Notes under the pieces: generated by a model
Seen by the model: the letters and a program-made list of their open reading frames with translations, nothing else
Databases searched by the model: none
What the model was told of the DNA's origin: nothing
Origin: Methylibium rhizosphaerae
GTDB lineage: Bacteria; Pseudomonadota; Gammaproteobacteria; Burkholderiales; Burkholderiaceae_C
Assembly: GCF_006386545.1 (NCBI RefSeq)
Contig: NZ_SWAR01000027.1
Coordinates: forward strand, 1 to 64,000
Length of the DNA stretch: 64,000 nucleotides
Reading direction: 5' to 3'
Program-made: the position numbers and the translations under genes
Shown here: in pieces, positions 15,690 through 25,715 of the stretch
Position numbering within the stretch: position 1 is the stretch's first letter
Layout of the letters: every line of letters starts with the position of its first letter

Positions 15690-18017
15690 ATGCGTTTGCC
15701 CGCCCCGCTCCACCGGCTGCGCCAGCCCAGCCGACTCACCCTGGCCGCCATGACGGCGACCGGGGCGCTGGTGGGCGCCTTGTGGCTGAGCGTCTGGTGG
15801 ACGCTCAAGTCGGAGTACGAGATGCACGCGCGGCTGGCGCTGGGCCAAGCCGACAACGCCGCGCAACGCCTGGCCGACCGTGCCTCCAAGCTGCTCGACC
15901 GGTTCAGGCAGACGCTGCTGTTCAACAAGCACCTGTACGAACGCGACGGTCGCATCGACTTTGCCGGCCTGTCGCGTGCCGGGCTCACCGGCGAGCACCG
16001 GCGGACGATCGCCTACCTGATCGGCCCGGACGGCGTGGTGATCGCCGACTCCGACGGCATCGGCCAGGGCCACGACCTGTCGGACCGCGAATACTTCCGC
16101 GCCACGCGGGTGGGCTCGGAGCTGCATGTGTCCAGGCCGGTCTATGGCCGCCTCTACAAGCGCTGGATGGTGCCGATGGCCCAGGCGATGCACGACCGGC
16201 TGGGGCGCTTTGCCGGCGCGTCGGCAGTGGCCTTCGAGGCCGGCCTGCTGACCGACGGCTTTGCGCTCGGCCAGTACGAAGACACCCTGGTCGCGGTGCT
16301 GCGCCCCGACGGCGAATACCTGTCGCGCCGCACGGGCAGCCAGCACAGCGTGGCCGACCACATCGACCCGACGGTGATCCGCCAGTTGGTCGAGCAGCAG
16401 CGGCGCGAACTGCGGCCGTCGATCAGTCCCATCGACGGGCGTGCGCGCTTCGGAGCCATCGTGCCGATCGAGGGCTATGGCCTCAACGCCATGGTCGCCC
16501 TGTCGCCTTCGAGCGCGCTGGAGGGCTACTACACCTCGCGCACGCAGGTGCTGGTGGCCGCGGTGTTTGCCACGCTGGCCATCATGGCCGGCGCGGCGAT
16601 GCTGACACGGCAGGCGCACCGCATGGGCGACATCGAGGCCGAGAAGGAACGCGCCCAGCGCAAGCTGGTGCATGAATCCCAGCGGCTGCGCACCAGCCTC
16701 TTGTCCGATGCCCTGACCGGCCTGCCCAACCGGGCCGCCTTCGAGGCCCGCCTGGACGCCGTGCTGGACGACGGCCAGCGCCAGGACTTGCAGCATGCGC
16801 TGATGTTCATCGACCTCGACCAGTTCAAGGTCGTCAACGACACCTGCGGCCATGCGGCCGGCGACGAGCTGCTCAAGGAGGTCGCTGCGCTGCTCGGGCA
16901 GGAGATCCGCAGGCACGACCTGCTCGCCCGCCTGGGCGGCGACGAGTTCGGCGTGCTGCTCGAAGGCTGCCCGCGCGAACCGGCGCTGCGCGTCGCCGAG
17001 TCGATGCGCCGGCGCATCGCCGAGTTCCGCTTCCTGTGGAACAACCGGCCGTTCCAGCCCGGCATCAGCATCGGCGTGGTGCCCTTCGCGGTGGGCGAAC
17101 ACAGCCGCACCGAGCTGCTGCGCCTGGCCGATTCGGCCTGCTACGTGGCCAAGGAGGCCGGTCGCAACCGGGTGCATGTGTACGACGAGACCGACACCGC
17201 GGTGGCCAGCCGCTGTGACGAGCTCGACTGGGTGTCACGCCTGCAGCGCGCACTGGCCGAGGACCTGTTCGAACTGCACGGCCAGCGGATCCTGCCGATC
17301 CAGCCCGACGGCGACCATGACGTCGAGCATGTGGAGATCCTGATCCGCCTGCGCGGCGACGACGGTCGCATCGTGTCGCCGATGGCGTTCATTCCCGCTG
17401 CCGAACGCTACGGCCTCATGCCCGCCATCGACCGCTGGGTGATCCGCCAGGCGCTGGCGGCGCATGCGGCATACGAGCGCCACAGCGGGCGCGCCGCGCG
17501 CTTCTCGATCAACCTGTCGGGTGCCACGCTCGCCGACCCGGCATTGCTCGACTTCGTGAGGGAGCAGCTCGCGGTGCAGGGCGTGGCACCAGGCATGGTG
17601 TGCTTCGAGATCACCGAGACGGCCGCCATCGACAGCCTCGATGCGGCGGCCGACCTGGTCGGCCGCCTGCGTGGGCTGGGTTGCCGCATCGCGCTCGACG
17701 ACTTCGGTTGCGGCATGTCGTCGTTCGCCTATCTCAAGCGCCTGCCGGTGGACTGCGTGAAGATCGACGGCGGCTTCGTGAAGGACATGCTCAGCGAACC
17801 GGTGGACTATGCGATGGTGGAGGCGATCCACCACATCGCCCGCCGCATGGGCCTGCGCACCGTGGCCGAGTTCGTGGAAGACCAGGCCACCGCCGACGCC
17901 TTGCGCCGGCTCGGCGTGGACTATGTGCAGGGCTATGGCGTCCACCGCCCCGCGCCGCTGCTGGCCGAACGGGCCGCACCGGCCGCTCGCGGCGAACCCC
18001 AGCGCGAAGCCGCGTAA
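15690..18017 (+). CDS. Cache-GGDEF-EAL membrane protein (c-di-GMP turnover)
   Basis: 775 aa from ATG 15690; the frame is open further upstream, but that part overlaps the XRE gene. Two membrane helices (about 18-38 and 288-308) flank a periplasmic double-Cache-type sensor (YLIGPDGVVIADSDG, DREYFRATRVG). Then a GGDEF domain with an intact GGDEF at residues 416-420 and an EAL domain with the catalytic set visible: VEILIRLR (E-x-L-x-R), INLSG (Asn), EITETAAI (Glu), LDDFGCGMSS (Asp-Asp), VKIDGGFV (Lys), VAEFVED (Glu) and VQGYGVHRP (Gln). Both enzymatic halves could be active; in such tandem proteins the GGDEF often activates the EAL. No adjacent effector is evident. Stands 59 bp before the esterase gene. 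Confidence 0.92.
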   Translation: MRLPAPLHRLRQPSRLTLAAMTATGALVGALWLSVWWTLKSEYEMHARLALGQADNAAQRLADRASKLLDRFRQTLLFNKHLYERDGRIDFAGLSRAGLTGEHRRTIAYLIGPDGVVIADSDGIGQGHDLSDREYFRATRVGSELHVSRPVYGRLYKRWMVPMAQAMHDRLGRFAGASAVAFEAGLLTDGFALGQYEDTLVAVLRPDGEYLSRRTGSQHSVADHIDPTVIRQLVEQQRRELRPSISPIDGRARFGAIVPIEGYGLNAMVALSPSSALEGYYTSRTQVLVAAVFATLAIMAGAAMLTRQAHRMGDIEAEKERAQRKLVHESQRLRTSLLSDALTGLPNRAAFEARLDAVLDDGQRQDLQHALMFIDLDQFKVVNDTCGHAAGDELLKEVAALLGQEIRRHDLLARLGGDEFGVLLEGCPREPALRVAESMRRRIAEFRFLWNNRPFQPGISIGVVPFAVGEHSRTELLRLADSACYVAKEAGRNRVHVYDETDTAVASRCDELDWVSRLQRALAEDLFELHGQRILPIQPDGDHDVEHVEILIRLRGDDGRIVSPMAFIPAAERYGLMPAIDRWVIRQALAAHAAYERHSGRAARFSINLSGATLADPALLDFVREQLAVQGVAPGMVCFEITETAAIDSLDAAADLVGRLRGLGCRIALDDFGCGMSSFAYLKRLPVDCVKIDGGFVKDMLSEPVDYAMVEAIHHIARRMGLRTVAEFVEDQATADALRRLGVDYVQGYGVHRPAPLLAERAAPAARGEPQREAA

Positions 18018-18076
18018 CAGTCTGTCGAACCTCGGGCCCCCGGGTCCCGATACCATCCTCCGCAACCCGGAGGACC

Positions 18077-19228
18077 ATGAGGCCGACACTTCAACAGCTC
18101 AGGCAGCGGGCGCAGTCGCTGCTGCGCCGCATCGTCGAGGCCGCGCACCGCCTGCTCGAAGCGCTGCGTGCGCGGCTGCCTTGGGGGCAGCCGCCTCAGG
18201 AGCCGCAGGCCACGGCCGCCCCGCCCGTCGAACCGCCGCCACAAGCGCCGCGCGAGCTGCCGCCGCCCGAACCGCCGCCGCGAGGCCAGGGCCGCTTCGA
18301 TGCCGGCTACTTCAGCCACCGCGAGGGCGACCGGCACTACCGGCTGTTCGTGCCGCCCGCCATGCCGGAGCGCACGCTGCACCCCTTGCTCGTGATGTTG
18401 CATGGCTGCAAGCAGCACGCCGAGGACTTTGCCGCCGGCACCCAGATGAACGCGCTGGCCCGGGACCTCGGCCTCTACGTGCTCTATCCGGAGCAGCCCC
18501 GTTCGGCCAACATGCTGCGCTGCTGGAACTGGTTCAAGCGCCGGCACCAGCAACGCGACAGCGGCGAGCCGGCGGTGCTGGCCGACCTGACCCGCGAGGT
18601 GATGGCCGAGCACCCCATCGACCGGCGGCGCGTCTATGTGGCCGGGCTGTCGGCCGGTGGCGCCATGGCCGCCATCCTGGGCCATGCCTACCCCGACCTG
18701 TTCGCAGCCGTCGGCGTGCACTCGGGCGTGCCGCGCGGCGCAGCCCATGACGTCGCCTCCGCCGTATCCGCCATGAAGGACGCCGGCGCGAGCGACCATC
18801 CGTGGGCCCACGAAAGCTTCCGGCACGGCGGCCGGCCGGCCGCCGGGGAGGCGCCGCTGCCACGGGTGCCCACCATCGTGTTCCACGGCGACCTCGACAC
18901 CACGGTGCACCCGCGCAACGCCGAGCTCGTGCTGCAGGCCGCGCTCGCAGGCGGCGACGCCACCGTCTCGCCCCTGGCAGCCACCGAAACCGGCCTCTCG
19001 GCGCATGGCCTGCGCTACACGCGCACCGTCTATCGCGTCGCCGGCGATGGCCCGGCCCTGGCCGAACACTGGCTGGTCCACGGCGTGGGCCATGCCTGGT
19101 CGGGCGGCCATGCGACGGGATCCTTCACCGGCCCCAGCGGACCCGACGCCAGCCGCGAGATGTGGCGCTTCTTCGAGGCACACACATTGCCGAGCACGGC
19201 TCTCGCCGAGGTCGCCGAGACCGCCTGA
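18077..19228 (+). CDS. PHB-depolymerase-family esterase (LpqC/feruloyl-esterase type)
   Basis: 383 aa. Residues 1-75 are an amphipathic Arg/Leu-rich helix followed by a Pro/Ala/Glu-rich linker. The Esterase_PHB domain starts at about 75: YRLFVPPAMPER, LLVMLHGCKQHAEDFAAGTQMN (the HGC oxyanion motif), nucleophile GLSAGGAM, a likely catalytic Asp in VFHGDLDTTVHP, and VHGVGHAWSGG carrying the catalytic His. Extracellular PHB depolymerases have a signal peptide and a substrate-binding domain; neither is visible here, so an intracellular or type-unknown esterase acting on polyhydroxyalkanoate or aryl esters is more likely. A GGAGG ribosome-binding site precedes ATG 18077. Confidence 0.88.
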   Translation: MRPTLQQLRQRAQSLLRRIVEAAHRLLEALRARLPWGQPPQEPQATAAPPVEPPPQAPRELPPPEPPPRGQGRFDAGYFSHREGDRHYRLFVPPAMPERTLHPLLVMLHGCKQHAEDFAAGTQMNALARDLGLYVLYPEQPRSANMLRCWNWFKRRHQQRDSGEPAVLADLTREVMAEHPIDRRRVYVAGLSAGGAMAAILGHAYPDLFAAVGVHSGVPRGAAHDVASAVSAMKDAGASDHPWAHESFRHGGRPAAGEAPLPRVPTIVFHGDLDTTVHPRNAELVLQAALAGGDATVSPLAATETGLSAHGLRYTRTVYRVAGDGPALAEHWLVHGVGHAWSGGHATGSFTGPSGPDASREMWRFFEAHTLPSTALAEVAETA

Positions 19229-19268
19229 TTCAAGCCCCCTTGCCGCCTTGCCGAAATTCGAGGAATCC

Positions 19269-20285
19269 ATGCCTGGACGCAACGCCCTGACGCCTTGGCT
19301 GCCGGCACTGCTCGGCCGGCTGCGCCTCTGGCTCGGGCTGGCCGCGTTGCTGGTGGGCGCCGCGGCGGCCGGCGCGCCGCCGAAGGAGCTGACCATCGCG
19401 GTGGCGAACACACCGCTGTCGCTGCCGCTGTTCGTGGCCGACAGCCAGGGCTACTTCGCCGACGAAGGACTGAAGCCCCGGCTGCAGGAATGCGTGGGGG
19501 GCTTCCGCTGCATGCAGCTCATGTTCGCCGGCGAAGCCGACCTCGCCACGGCCGCCGACGCGCCCATCATGTTCAACAGCTTCGACCGTGCCGACTTCGC
19601 CGTGCTGGGCACCTTCGTCGTTGCACATGACGACACCAAGCTGATCGCACGCAAGAGTGCAGGCATCACCAAGCCGCAGCACCTGACCGGCAAGCGGGTC
19701 GGCGCAGTGCTGCGCTCGTCCAGCCATTACTTCGTCGATGCCTACCTCCTGATGAACGGGGTCGAGCCGAAGTCGGTCACGGCGCTGGACCTCGCGCCAG
19801 GAGCGCTGGTGGGGGCGCTGGCCTCGGGCCAGGTGGATGCGATCGCCGTCTGGGAGCCGCAGGGCTGGCAGGCCATGCACCGCCTCAAGGACGACGCCAC
19901 GCTGCTGCCCAGCCGGGGCGTCTACAACGAAACCTTCAACCTCGTCGCCTCGCACCGTGTCATCGGTACGCGCGACGCCGAGCTTGCCAAGGTGCTGCGT
20001 GCCATCGAGCGGGCCACGCGCTTCATCCGCGCTCGGCCCGCCGAAGCCCAGGCCCTGCTGCGTGCCAGGCTCAAGCTGGACCAGGACACCGTCGACTGGC
20101 TGTGGCAAGGCATGCGCTTCCGCCTGTCGCTCGACCAGGGCCTGCTGCGCACGCTGGAATCCGAGGCGCGCTGGGCCCTGCGCGAGGGCCATGTCCCGCA
20201 GGGCAAGGTGCCCAATTTCCTCAAGTACGTGCACACCGCTCCGCTGCGCGCGGTCAACGAGTCCGCCGTCGGCCTGCCCCAATGA
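19269..20285 (+). CDS. NMT1/SsuA-type periplasmic solute-binding protein
   Basis: 338 aa, signal-peptide-bearing (hydrophobic LWLGLAALLVGAAAAG, cleavage around AGA). The mature protein matches the NMT1/THI5-like family: LTIAVANTPLSLPLFVADSQ, GYFADEGLKPRL, the GGFRCMQLMFAGEADLATAADAP motif and QVDAIAVWEPQ. Such proteins bind taurine/sulfonate, nitrate or pyrimidine precursors and normally feed an ABC transporter. Here no permease or ATPase follows; instead the stop codon overlaps the start of a diguanylate cyclase gene (ATGA). This strongly suggests it is a ligand-sensing partner of that cyclase rather than a transport component. The ligand is unknown. Confidence 0.87.
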   Translation: MPGRNALTPWLPALLGRLRLWLGLAALLVGAAAAGAPPKELTIAVANTPLSLPLFVADSQGYFADEGLKPRLQECVGGFRCMQLMFAGEADLATAADAPIMFNSFDRADFAVLGTFVVAHDDTKLIARKSAGITKPQHLTGKRVGAVLRSSSHYFVDAYLLMNGVEPKSVTALDLAPGALVGALASGQVDAIAVWEPQGWQAMHRLKDDATLLPSRGVYNETFNLVASHRVIGTRDAELAKVLRAIERATRFIRARPAEAQALLRARLKLDQDTVDWLWQGMRFRLSLDQGLLRTLESEARWALREGHVPQGKVPNFLKYVHTAPLRAVNESAVGLPQ

Positions 20286-22312
20286 AGATTCGCACGCAGC
20301 TGCTCGCCTCCGTCGCCGCTTCGCTGGCCCTGGCCCTCGTGGTGGCCGCCGGCGTGTGGGTCAGCGCCCGCCAGCAGATCGCCGCAGCCGACGAACAGGA
20401 GCGCGCGCAGACCACGGCGCGCGAGATCACCGGCCTGCTGGTGCTCACGCAGGAATACGCGCTGCATCTCGAGGAGCGCGCGGCGATGCAGTGGCAGGTG
20501 CGGCATGCGTCCTTGATGGGCGGGCTCGATGCACCCGCCGCGTTCGGCGCCGATGCCATCGGTGAGCTGCAATACCAGGCCAGCCAGCTGCCGCCGCTGT
20601 TCGCCCGCCTCACCGACCTGGCGAATGCGCCGGAGATCCCGTTCACCGACCGCCGCAAGGAGCTGCTGGTGGACCGGCTCGTGGGGGGCATCCAGGGCAT
20701 GTCGGACAGCGCCTATCGCTGGTCGCGCGAGGCGGCGCAGGCGCAGCGAGCGGCCGAGCGGCGCTTCCACGTCGCCGCATCGGCCGCCATCGCCGCCACC
20801 GTGCTGCTCGCGGTGGCCCAGGGGCTGTTCTTCACGCGCCGCGTGCTGAGGCCGTTGCGCGCGCTCGAGCGCGCCACCGAATCCATCGAGCAAGGCGACC
20901 TGTCCGCCCGCCAGCAGTGGCTGCCGCGGCGCGACGAGCTGGGCGACCTGGCGCGCCGCTTCGACGCCATGACCGACGCCCTGCGCCAGCGCACCGAGCA
21001 GCTCGAAGCCACCAACGCCTCGCTCGACCGCGAAGCCGAGCTGCGGCGCCTGTCCGAGCAGCGCATCCGCAGCATCCTCACCCATGCGCCCGACGCCTTC
21101 ATCAGCATCGACAGCCAGGGGCACATCCGCGACTGGAACGGTCAGGCGGAGCAGACCTTCGGCTGGACGCGCGACGAGGCGCTGGGGCGCGACCTCGCGG
21201 CCCTGCTGATCCCCGAGCGCTACCGCGAGAGGCACCTGGCGGGCATGGGCCGCTTCGCCGCCTCCGGCGAAGGGGTGGTGTTCAACCAGCGCATCGAGAT
21301 GCAGGCGCTGCGCAAGGATGGCAGCGAGATTCCGATCGAGATGTCGATCGCTGCGCTCGAAACCGATGCCGGCTGGACCGCCAACGCCTTCCTGCACGAC
21401 ATCTCCGAGCGCAAGCGGGTGCGCGAGCAGATCCAGACCAGCGAAAGGCGGCTGCGCGACATCACCGACAACCTGCCGGTGCTCATCTCCTACATCGACG
21501 AGCAGCAGCGTTTCCGCTTCTGCAACGGCACCTTCATCGACTGGCTGGGCGTCGAGCCCACCGAGATGCTCGGACGCACGGTGCTGGAAGTGACGGGGCG
21601 GGAGCTGTACGAGCAGCGGCGCGAACTGATCGAGCGGGCGCTGGCCGGCGAACGCGTTTCGTTCGAGCTCGCATCCACCGCGATGGGCCGCACCCGCCAT
21701 CTGCAGACCACCTACGTGCCCGACGTCCGATTCGACGGCACGGTGGCCGGCATCTACACGCTGTCCACCGACATCTCCGACCTGAAGGCGGTGCAGCAGC
21801 AGCTCAGCCAGATGGCGCGCTTCGACACGCTCACCGGGCTGGCCAACCGGCGCCAGCTCAACGAGAAGCTGCCCGAGGCCGTGGCGCGAGCACGCCGCTC
21901 CGGCGAGGCGATCGCGCTCATGTACCTCGACGTGGACCGCTTCAAGGCCATCAACGACAACTACGGCCACGCCACCGGCGATGCGGTGCTGCAGGAGTTC
22001 GCGCGACGCGTCCGCTCCAGCGTGCGGGTCACCGACATCGTCGGCCGTCTCGCAGGCGACGAGTTCGTGGTGGTGCTCGAGGGGCTGCATGCCGCGGCCG
22101 AGCCGCAGTTCGTGGCGCGCAAGATCATCGCCGCGATCGAGCGGCCGTTCGAGCTGGCCAGCGGCCTGGTGCTGCAGGTGAGCACGAGCGTCGGCATCGC
22201 CTTCGCCGCCGACGCACGGCTTGCGCCCGAGGCGCTGCTGGCCCGTGCCGACGCGGCGCTCTATGAAGCCAAGGCGGCCGGTCGCAACACCTTCCGGCTC
22301 GCCACCGTCTGA
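20282..22312 (+). CDS. Membrane diguanylate cyclase: sensor-HAMP-PAS-PAS-GGDEF
   Basis: 676 aa. Helix 1 (about 8-27) and helix 2 (about 162-182) bracket a periplasmic domain of some 135 residues, largely helical (four-helix-bundle type). A HAMP domain follows (RRVLRPLRALERATESIEQGDL), then a coiled coil, PAS1 (about 255-375, AFISIDSQGHIRDWN), PAS2 (about 380-500, VLISYIDEQQRFRFCN) and a GGDEF domain beginning MARFDTLTGLANRR. The signature reads AGDEF at residues 591-595, which is functional in many characterised cyclases, so it probably makes c-di-GMP; no RxxD inhibitory site is apparent immediately upstream. ATG 20282 overlaps the TGA of the binding-protein gene, indicating translational coupling and a shared sensing task. 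Confidence 0.92.
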   Translation: MKIRTQLLASVAASLALALVVAAGVWVSARQQIAAADEQERAQTTAREITGLLVLTQEYALHLEERAAMQWQVRHASLMGGLDAPAAFGADAIGELQYQASQLPPLFARLTDLANAPEIPFTDRRKELLVDRLVGGIQGMSDSAYRWSREAAQAQRAAERRFHVAASAAIAATVLLAVAQGLFFTRRVLRPLRALERATESIEQGDLSARQQWLPRRDELGDLARRFDAMTDALRQRTEQLEATNASLDREAELRRLSEQRIRSILTHAPDAFISIDSQGHIRDWNGQAEQTFGWTRDEALGRDLAALLIPERYRERHLAGMGRFAASGEGVVFNQRIEMQALRKDGSEIPIEMSIAALETDAGWTANAFLHDISERKRVREQIQTSERRLRDITDNLPVLISYIDEQQRFRFCNGTFIDWLGVEPTEMLGRTVLEVTGRELYEQRRELIERALAGERVSFELASTAMGRTRHLQTTYVPDVRFDGTVAGIYTLSTDISDLKAVQQQLSQMARFDTLTGLANRRQLNEKLPEAVARARRSGEAIALMYLDVDRFKAINDNYGHATGDAVLQEFARRVRSSVRVTDIVGRLAGDEFVVVLEGLHAAAEPQFVARKIIAAIERPFELASGLVLQVSTSVGIAFAADARLAPEALLARADAALYEAKAAGRNTFRLATV

Positions 22313-22387
22313 GGCCGCGGGCATGCTCCGTGCTGCCGCCCCCTCTGTATAGGCGTACCATCGCGCAAACTTCGCGAGGGCGTTCTC

Positions 22388-24259
22388 GTGAACGTGCCCG
22401 AGGCCCACCCCTTCGAGTCCAGCTTCACGCTCGACGCCGCGCTCCTGGCGAGGCAAAAGGCCGACAACGCCCGGCGCCTGTACACCGCGCAGGTTCCGGC
22501 GGTGCGCATGGTCGGCTTCCTGATCATCTGCGTGATTGCGCTGCTGCAGCACGTGCGCGGGCAGACCGTGCTCGCCCCGGCGCAGCTGGCGCTGTTCGTG
22601 GGCGGCAACCTGCTCTACGCGGTGCTGGCCTGGGCGGTGCTGCGCCATGGATACGACCGCTTCAGGGGCGTGGACCTGAGCCTGCTGCTGTTCCATGCCG
22701 ACGTGCTGGTGTGGCTGCCCAGCCTCTACCTATTCGAGCAGGCAAACCTCTTCTTCGCCTTCTTCCTGCTGGTGCGCGTGGCCGACCAGGTGGGCTTCGG
22801 TTTCCGGCGCGCGCTGTACTTCAGCCATGTGGTGTCGCTGGCCTACGTGGCCTACTCGCTGTGGATGCCGCGCCACCCGGCTGGCGCGACGCTGGCCGAC
22901 CGCCTCACGATCGCCGCCACGATGTACATGCTGGGCGGCTACCTCGCCGTCACCGGCCTCGTGATCGAGCGGCTGCGCGATCGCCTGCGCACCGCCGTGC
23001 ATGCGGCACGCGACCTGGTGGTGCGGCTCGAGCACGAGACCCGCACCCTCGAGGCTCAGGCGGTGGAGCTCGACCTGGCCCGCCATCAGGCCGAACAGGC
23101 CAGCCAGGCCAAGTCACAGTTCCTGGCAGTGGTGAGCCATGAGATCCGCACCCCGATGAACGGCATCCTCGGCACCACCGAGCTGCTGCTCGGCTCCGCA
23201 CTTTCCGCCGAGCAGCGGCGCTATGCCAAGGCGGCGCACCGCTCGGCCATGGTCCTGCTCGCACTGATCGACGACGTGCTCGACCTGTCGCGCATCGAGG
23301 CCCGCAAGCTGGTGCTGCACCCCACCAGCGTGGATCTGCGCGCGCTCGCCAGCGAGGCGGTGGAGCTGATGAGGGTGGCCGCGCACGAGAAGCCGGTCAC
23401 CCTCGCCTGCAACCTGCCGGCGCAACTGCCGGCCTACGTGGAGTGCGACCCGATACGCCTGCGGCAGCTGCTGGTGAACCTGCTGCACAACGCGGTGAAG
23501 TTCACCGAGCGCGGCAGCGTTTCGCTCGACATTTCGCTGCTGGCTGAAAGCGTTCGCAGCGTGCGCCTGCGTTTTGCGGTCACCGACACCGGCATCGGCA
23601 TCGCGCCCGATCAGCTCCAGTTGGTGTTCGAGTCGTTCACGCAGGCCGACAACTCCAGCACCCGCCGCTATGGCGGCTCGGGCCTGGGGCTCGCCATCGT
23701 GAAGCACCTCGTCGAGCTGATGCGCGGCCAGGTCGGCGTGAGCAGCAAGCCGGGCGAAGGCTCGAGGTTCTGGTTCGACCTCACCCTGCCCAAGGCCGCC
23801 GCCCCTGCCGCGCCGGCCCAACCGCTTGCAGGCGCGGACGGGCACGATCCGCACCACAAGCTGGCGGCGCGGGTGCTGCTCGTGGAAGACGACCCGGTCA
23901 ACCAGCTGGTGGTGGAGAACATGCTGGTCAAGCTCGGCTGCACGGTCGACATGGCGGGCGACGGCAGGGTCGCATGCGAAGCTGCGGCGGCCGCGCACCA
24001 CGACCTGATCCTGATGGACCTGCACATGCCCGGCATGGACGGCTACGAGGCCACCCGCCGCATCCGTGCACAAGAGGAAGCCCGCGGCACCTACACGCCG
24101 ATCGTGGCGCTGACCGCCGATGCGCTGGCAGGCGACCGTGAACGCTGCATCGAAGCCGGCATGGACGACTTCGTCACCAAGCCGATCAGCACGGCAATGC
24201 TGGCAGCCGTCGTGGAGCGCTGGACGGGACACGGCACGCCGTCCCCCACCCGCTGGTAG
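22388..24259 (+). CDS. Hybrid histidine kinase with polytopic membrane sensor
   Basis: 623 aa from a GTG start. Residues 40-195 contain about five membrane helices ([65 protein letters not shown]), a MASE-like sensor with no periplasmic domain. A coiled coil (200-240) leads to the DHp helix with His251 ([12 protein letters not shown]), the N-box [12 protein letters not shown], and an intact ATP lid ([20 protein letters not shown] followed by [11 protein letters not shown]). A C-terminal receiver holds phospho-acceptor Asp544 in [11 protein letters not shown] and the Lys in FVTKPI. No Hpt domain or cognate regulator is adjacent, so phosphotransfer would need a distal Hpt. Ends just before a heptamer palindrome. 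Confidence 0.92.
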   Translation: MNVPEAHPFESSFTLDAALLARQKADNARRLYTAQVPAVRMVGFLIICVIALLQHVRGQTVLAPAQLALFVGGNLLYAVLAWAVLRHGYDRFRGVDLSLLLFHADVLVWLPSLYLFEQANLFFAFFLLVRVADQVGFGFRRALYFSHVVSLAYVAYSLWMPRHPAGATLADRLTIAATMYMLGGYLAVTGLVIERLRDRLRTAVHAARDLVVRLEHETRTLEAQAVELDLARHQAEQASQAKSQFLAVVSHEIRTPMNGILGTTELLLGSALSAEQRRYAKAAHRSAMVLLALIDDVLDLSRIEARKLVLHPTSVDLRALASEAVELMRVAAHEKPVTLACNLPAQLPAYVECDPIRLRQLLVNLLHNAVKFTERGSVSLDISLLAESVRSVRLRFAVTDTGIGIAPDQLQLVFESFTQADNSSTRRYGGSGLGLAIVKHLVELMRGQVGVSSKPGEGSRFWFDLTLPKAAAPAAPAQPLAGADGHDPHHKLAARVLLVEDDPVNQLVVENMLVKLGCTVDMAGDGRVACEAAAAAHHDLILMDLHMPGMDGYEATRRIRAQEEARGTYTPIVALTADALAGDRERCIEAGMDDFVTKPISTAMLAAVVERWTGHGTPSPTRW

Positions 24260-24265
24260 TTTGAA

Positions 24266-24322
24266 TGGTGACTGGTGACTGGTGATTCACGAGTCACTGA
24301 TCACCGGTCACTGGTCACTACC
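24266..24322. repeat. Heptamer-based palindromic repeat, copy 2
   Basis: Left arm TGGTGACTGGTGACTGGTGA, short centre TTCACGAG, right arm TCACTGATCACCGGTCAC and then TGGTCACTACC. It can fold into a long hairpin. It fills the gap between the convergent hybrid kinase (stop 24259) and DUF3297 (stop codon 24318-24320, inside the repeat). It shares the TCACTACC end with copies at 12425 and 39908 and may act as a bidirectional terminator. Confidence 0.75.
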
Positions 24323-24566
24323 GATAGAACGCCTCGACCTTGCCCTTGAGGGTGATGAGCAGCGGCTGGCCGCGGCGGTCCTTGGTCTTGCCGGAGGGGA
24401 CCTTCACCCAGCCTTCGCTGACGCAGTACTCCTCCACGTCGAAACGCTCCTTGCCGTTGAGGCGGATGCCGATGTCGTGCTCGAACGCGGCGGCCACATG
24501 GTGGGGGCTGCGCGGGTCGGTCGAGAGGCGGTCGGGCAACGCGGGCTTCTGGGCCGGTTCGGTCAT
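24318..24566 (-). CDS. DUF3297 family protein
   Basis: 82 aa, matching the small DUF3297 family across its whole length: LPDRLSTDPRSPHHVAAAFE, then GIGIRLNGKERFDVEEY and CVSEGWVKVPSGKTKDRRGQP. These proteobacterial proteins are soluble and of unknown function. Start ATG 24566; the reading frame extends upstream to 24707 only through the CCGGCAT repeat array and is not real. Its stop codon is supplied by the heptamer palindrome, so insertion of that repeat may have redefined the 3' end. It is divergent from the pseudouridine glycosidase gene. Confidence 0.9.
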   Translation of the reverse strand: MTEPAQKPALPDRLSTDPRSPHHVAAAFEHDIGIRLNGKERFDVEEYCVSEGWVKVPSGKTKDRRGQPLLITLKGKVEAFYR

Positions 24567-24642
24567 GGGTCTGCTTTCTTTCGGGTCAACGGTCGTGCCG
24601 GGTCGGGCATTTTCGCGGATTTGCTCTCCAATACCGCATGCG

Positions 24643-24690
24643 CCGGCATCCGGCATCCGGCATCCGGCATCCGGCATCCGGCATCCGGCA
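24643..24690. repeat. CCGGCAT heptamer tandem array
   Basis: Six perfect copies of CCGGCAT (24643-24684) and a partial seventh ending CCGGCA. It lies between the divergent DUF3297 and pseudouridine glycosidase genes, ending only a few bases before the GGAGG ribosome-binding site of the latter. Each unit is 7 bp, the same period as the CAGTCAC family, but of unrelated sequence. Confidence 0.9.
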
Positions 24691-24700
24691 CGGAGGACAC

Positions 24701-25642
<942 letters not shown>

Positions 25643-25648
25643 AAACCC

Positions 25649-25675
25649 TAAAGGCTGGTGCGGAGCAGCCGATAA
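25649..25675 (+). promoter_or_regulatory. Sigma-28 (FliA) promoter for the chemoreceptor at 25716
   Basis: TAAA, exactly 15 bp of spacer, then GCCGATAA: a full match to the FliA consensus. It starts 7 bp after the psuG stop codon and ends 41 bp before the chemoreceptor ATG, so this receptor should be a late flagellar-class gene. Confidence 0.88.
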
Positions 25676-25715
25676 GGGGGCGAGTTCACCGTTTGCGTAC
25701 AAGGACCCGCTCTCC

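Noticed and set aside
17323-17346. EIL in place of EAL, considered a sign of an inactive phosphodiesterase
   Set aside because: The real requirement is E-x-L-x-R, which is met, and every other catalytic residue is present.
22052-22066. AGDEF instead of GGDEF, considered a degenerate diguanylate cyclase
   Set aside because: AGDEF occurs in proven active enzymes; the remaining GGDEF-domain features are intact.
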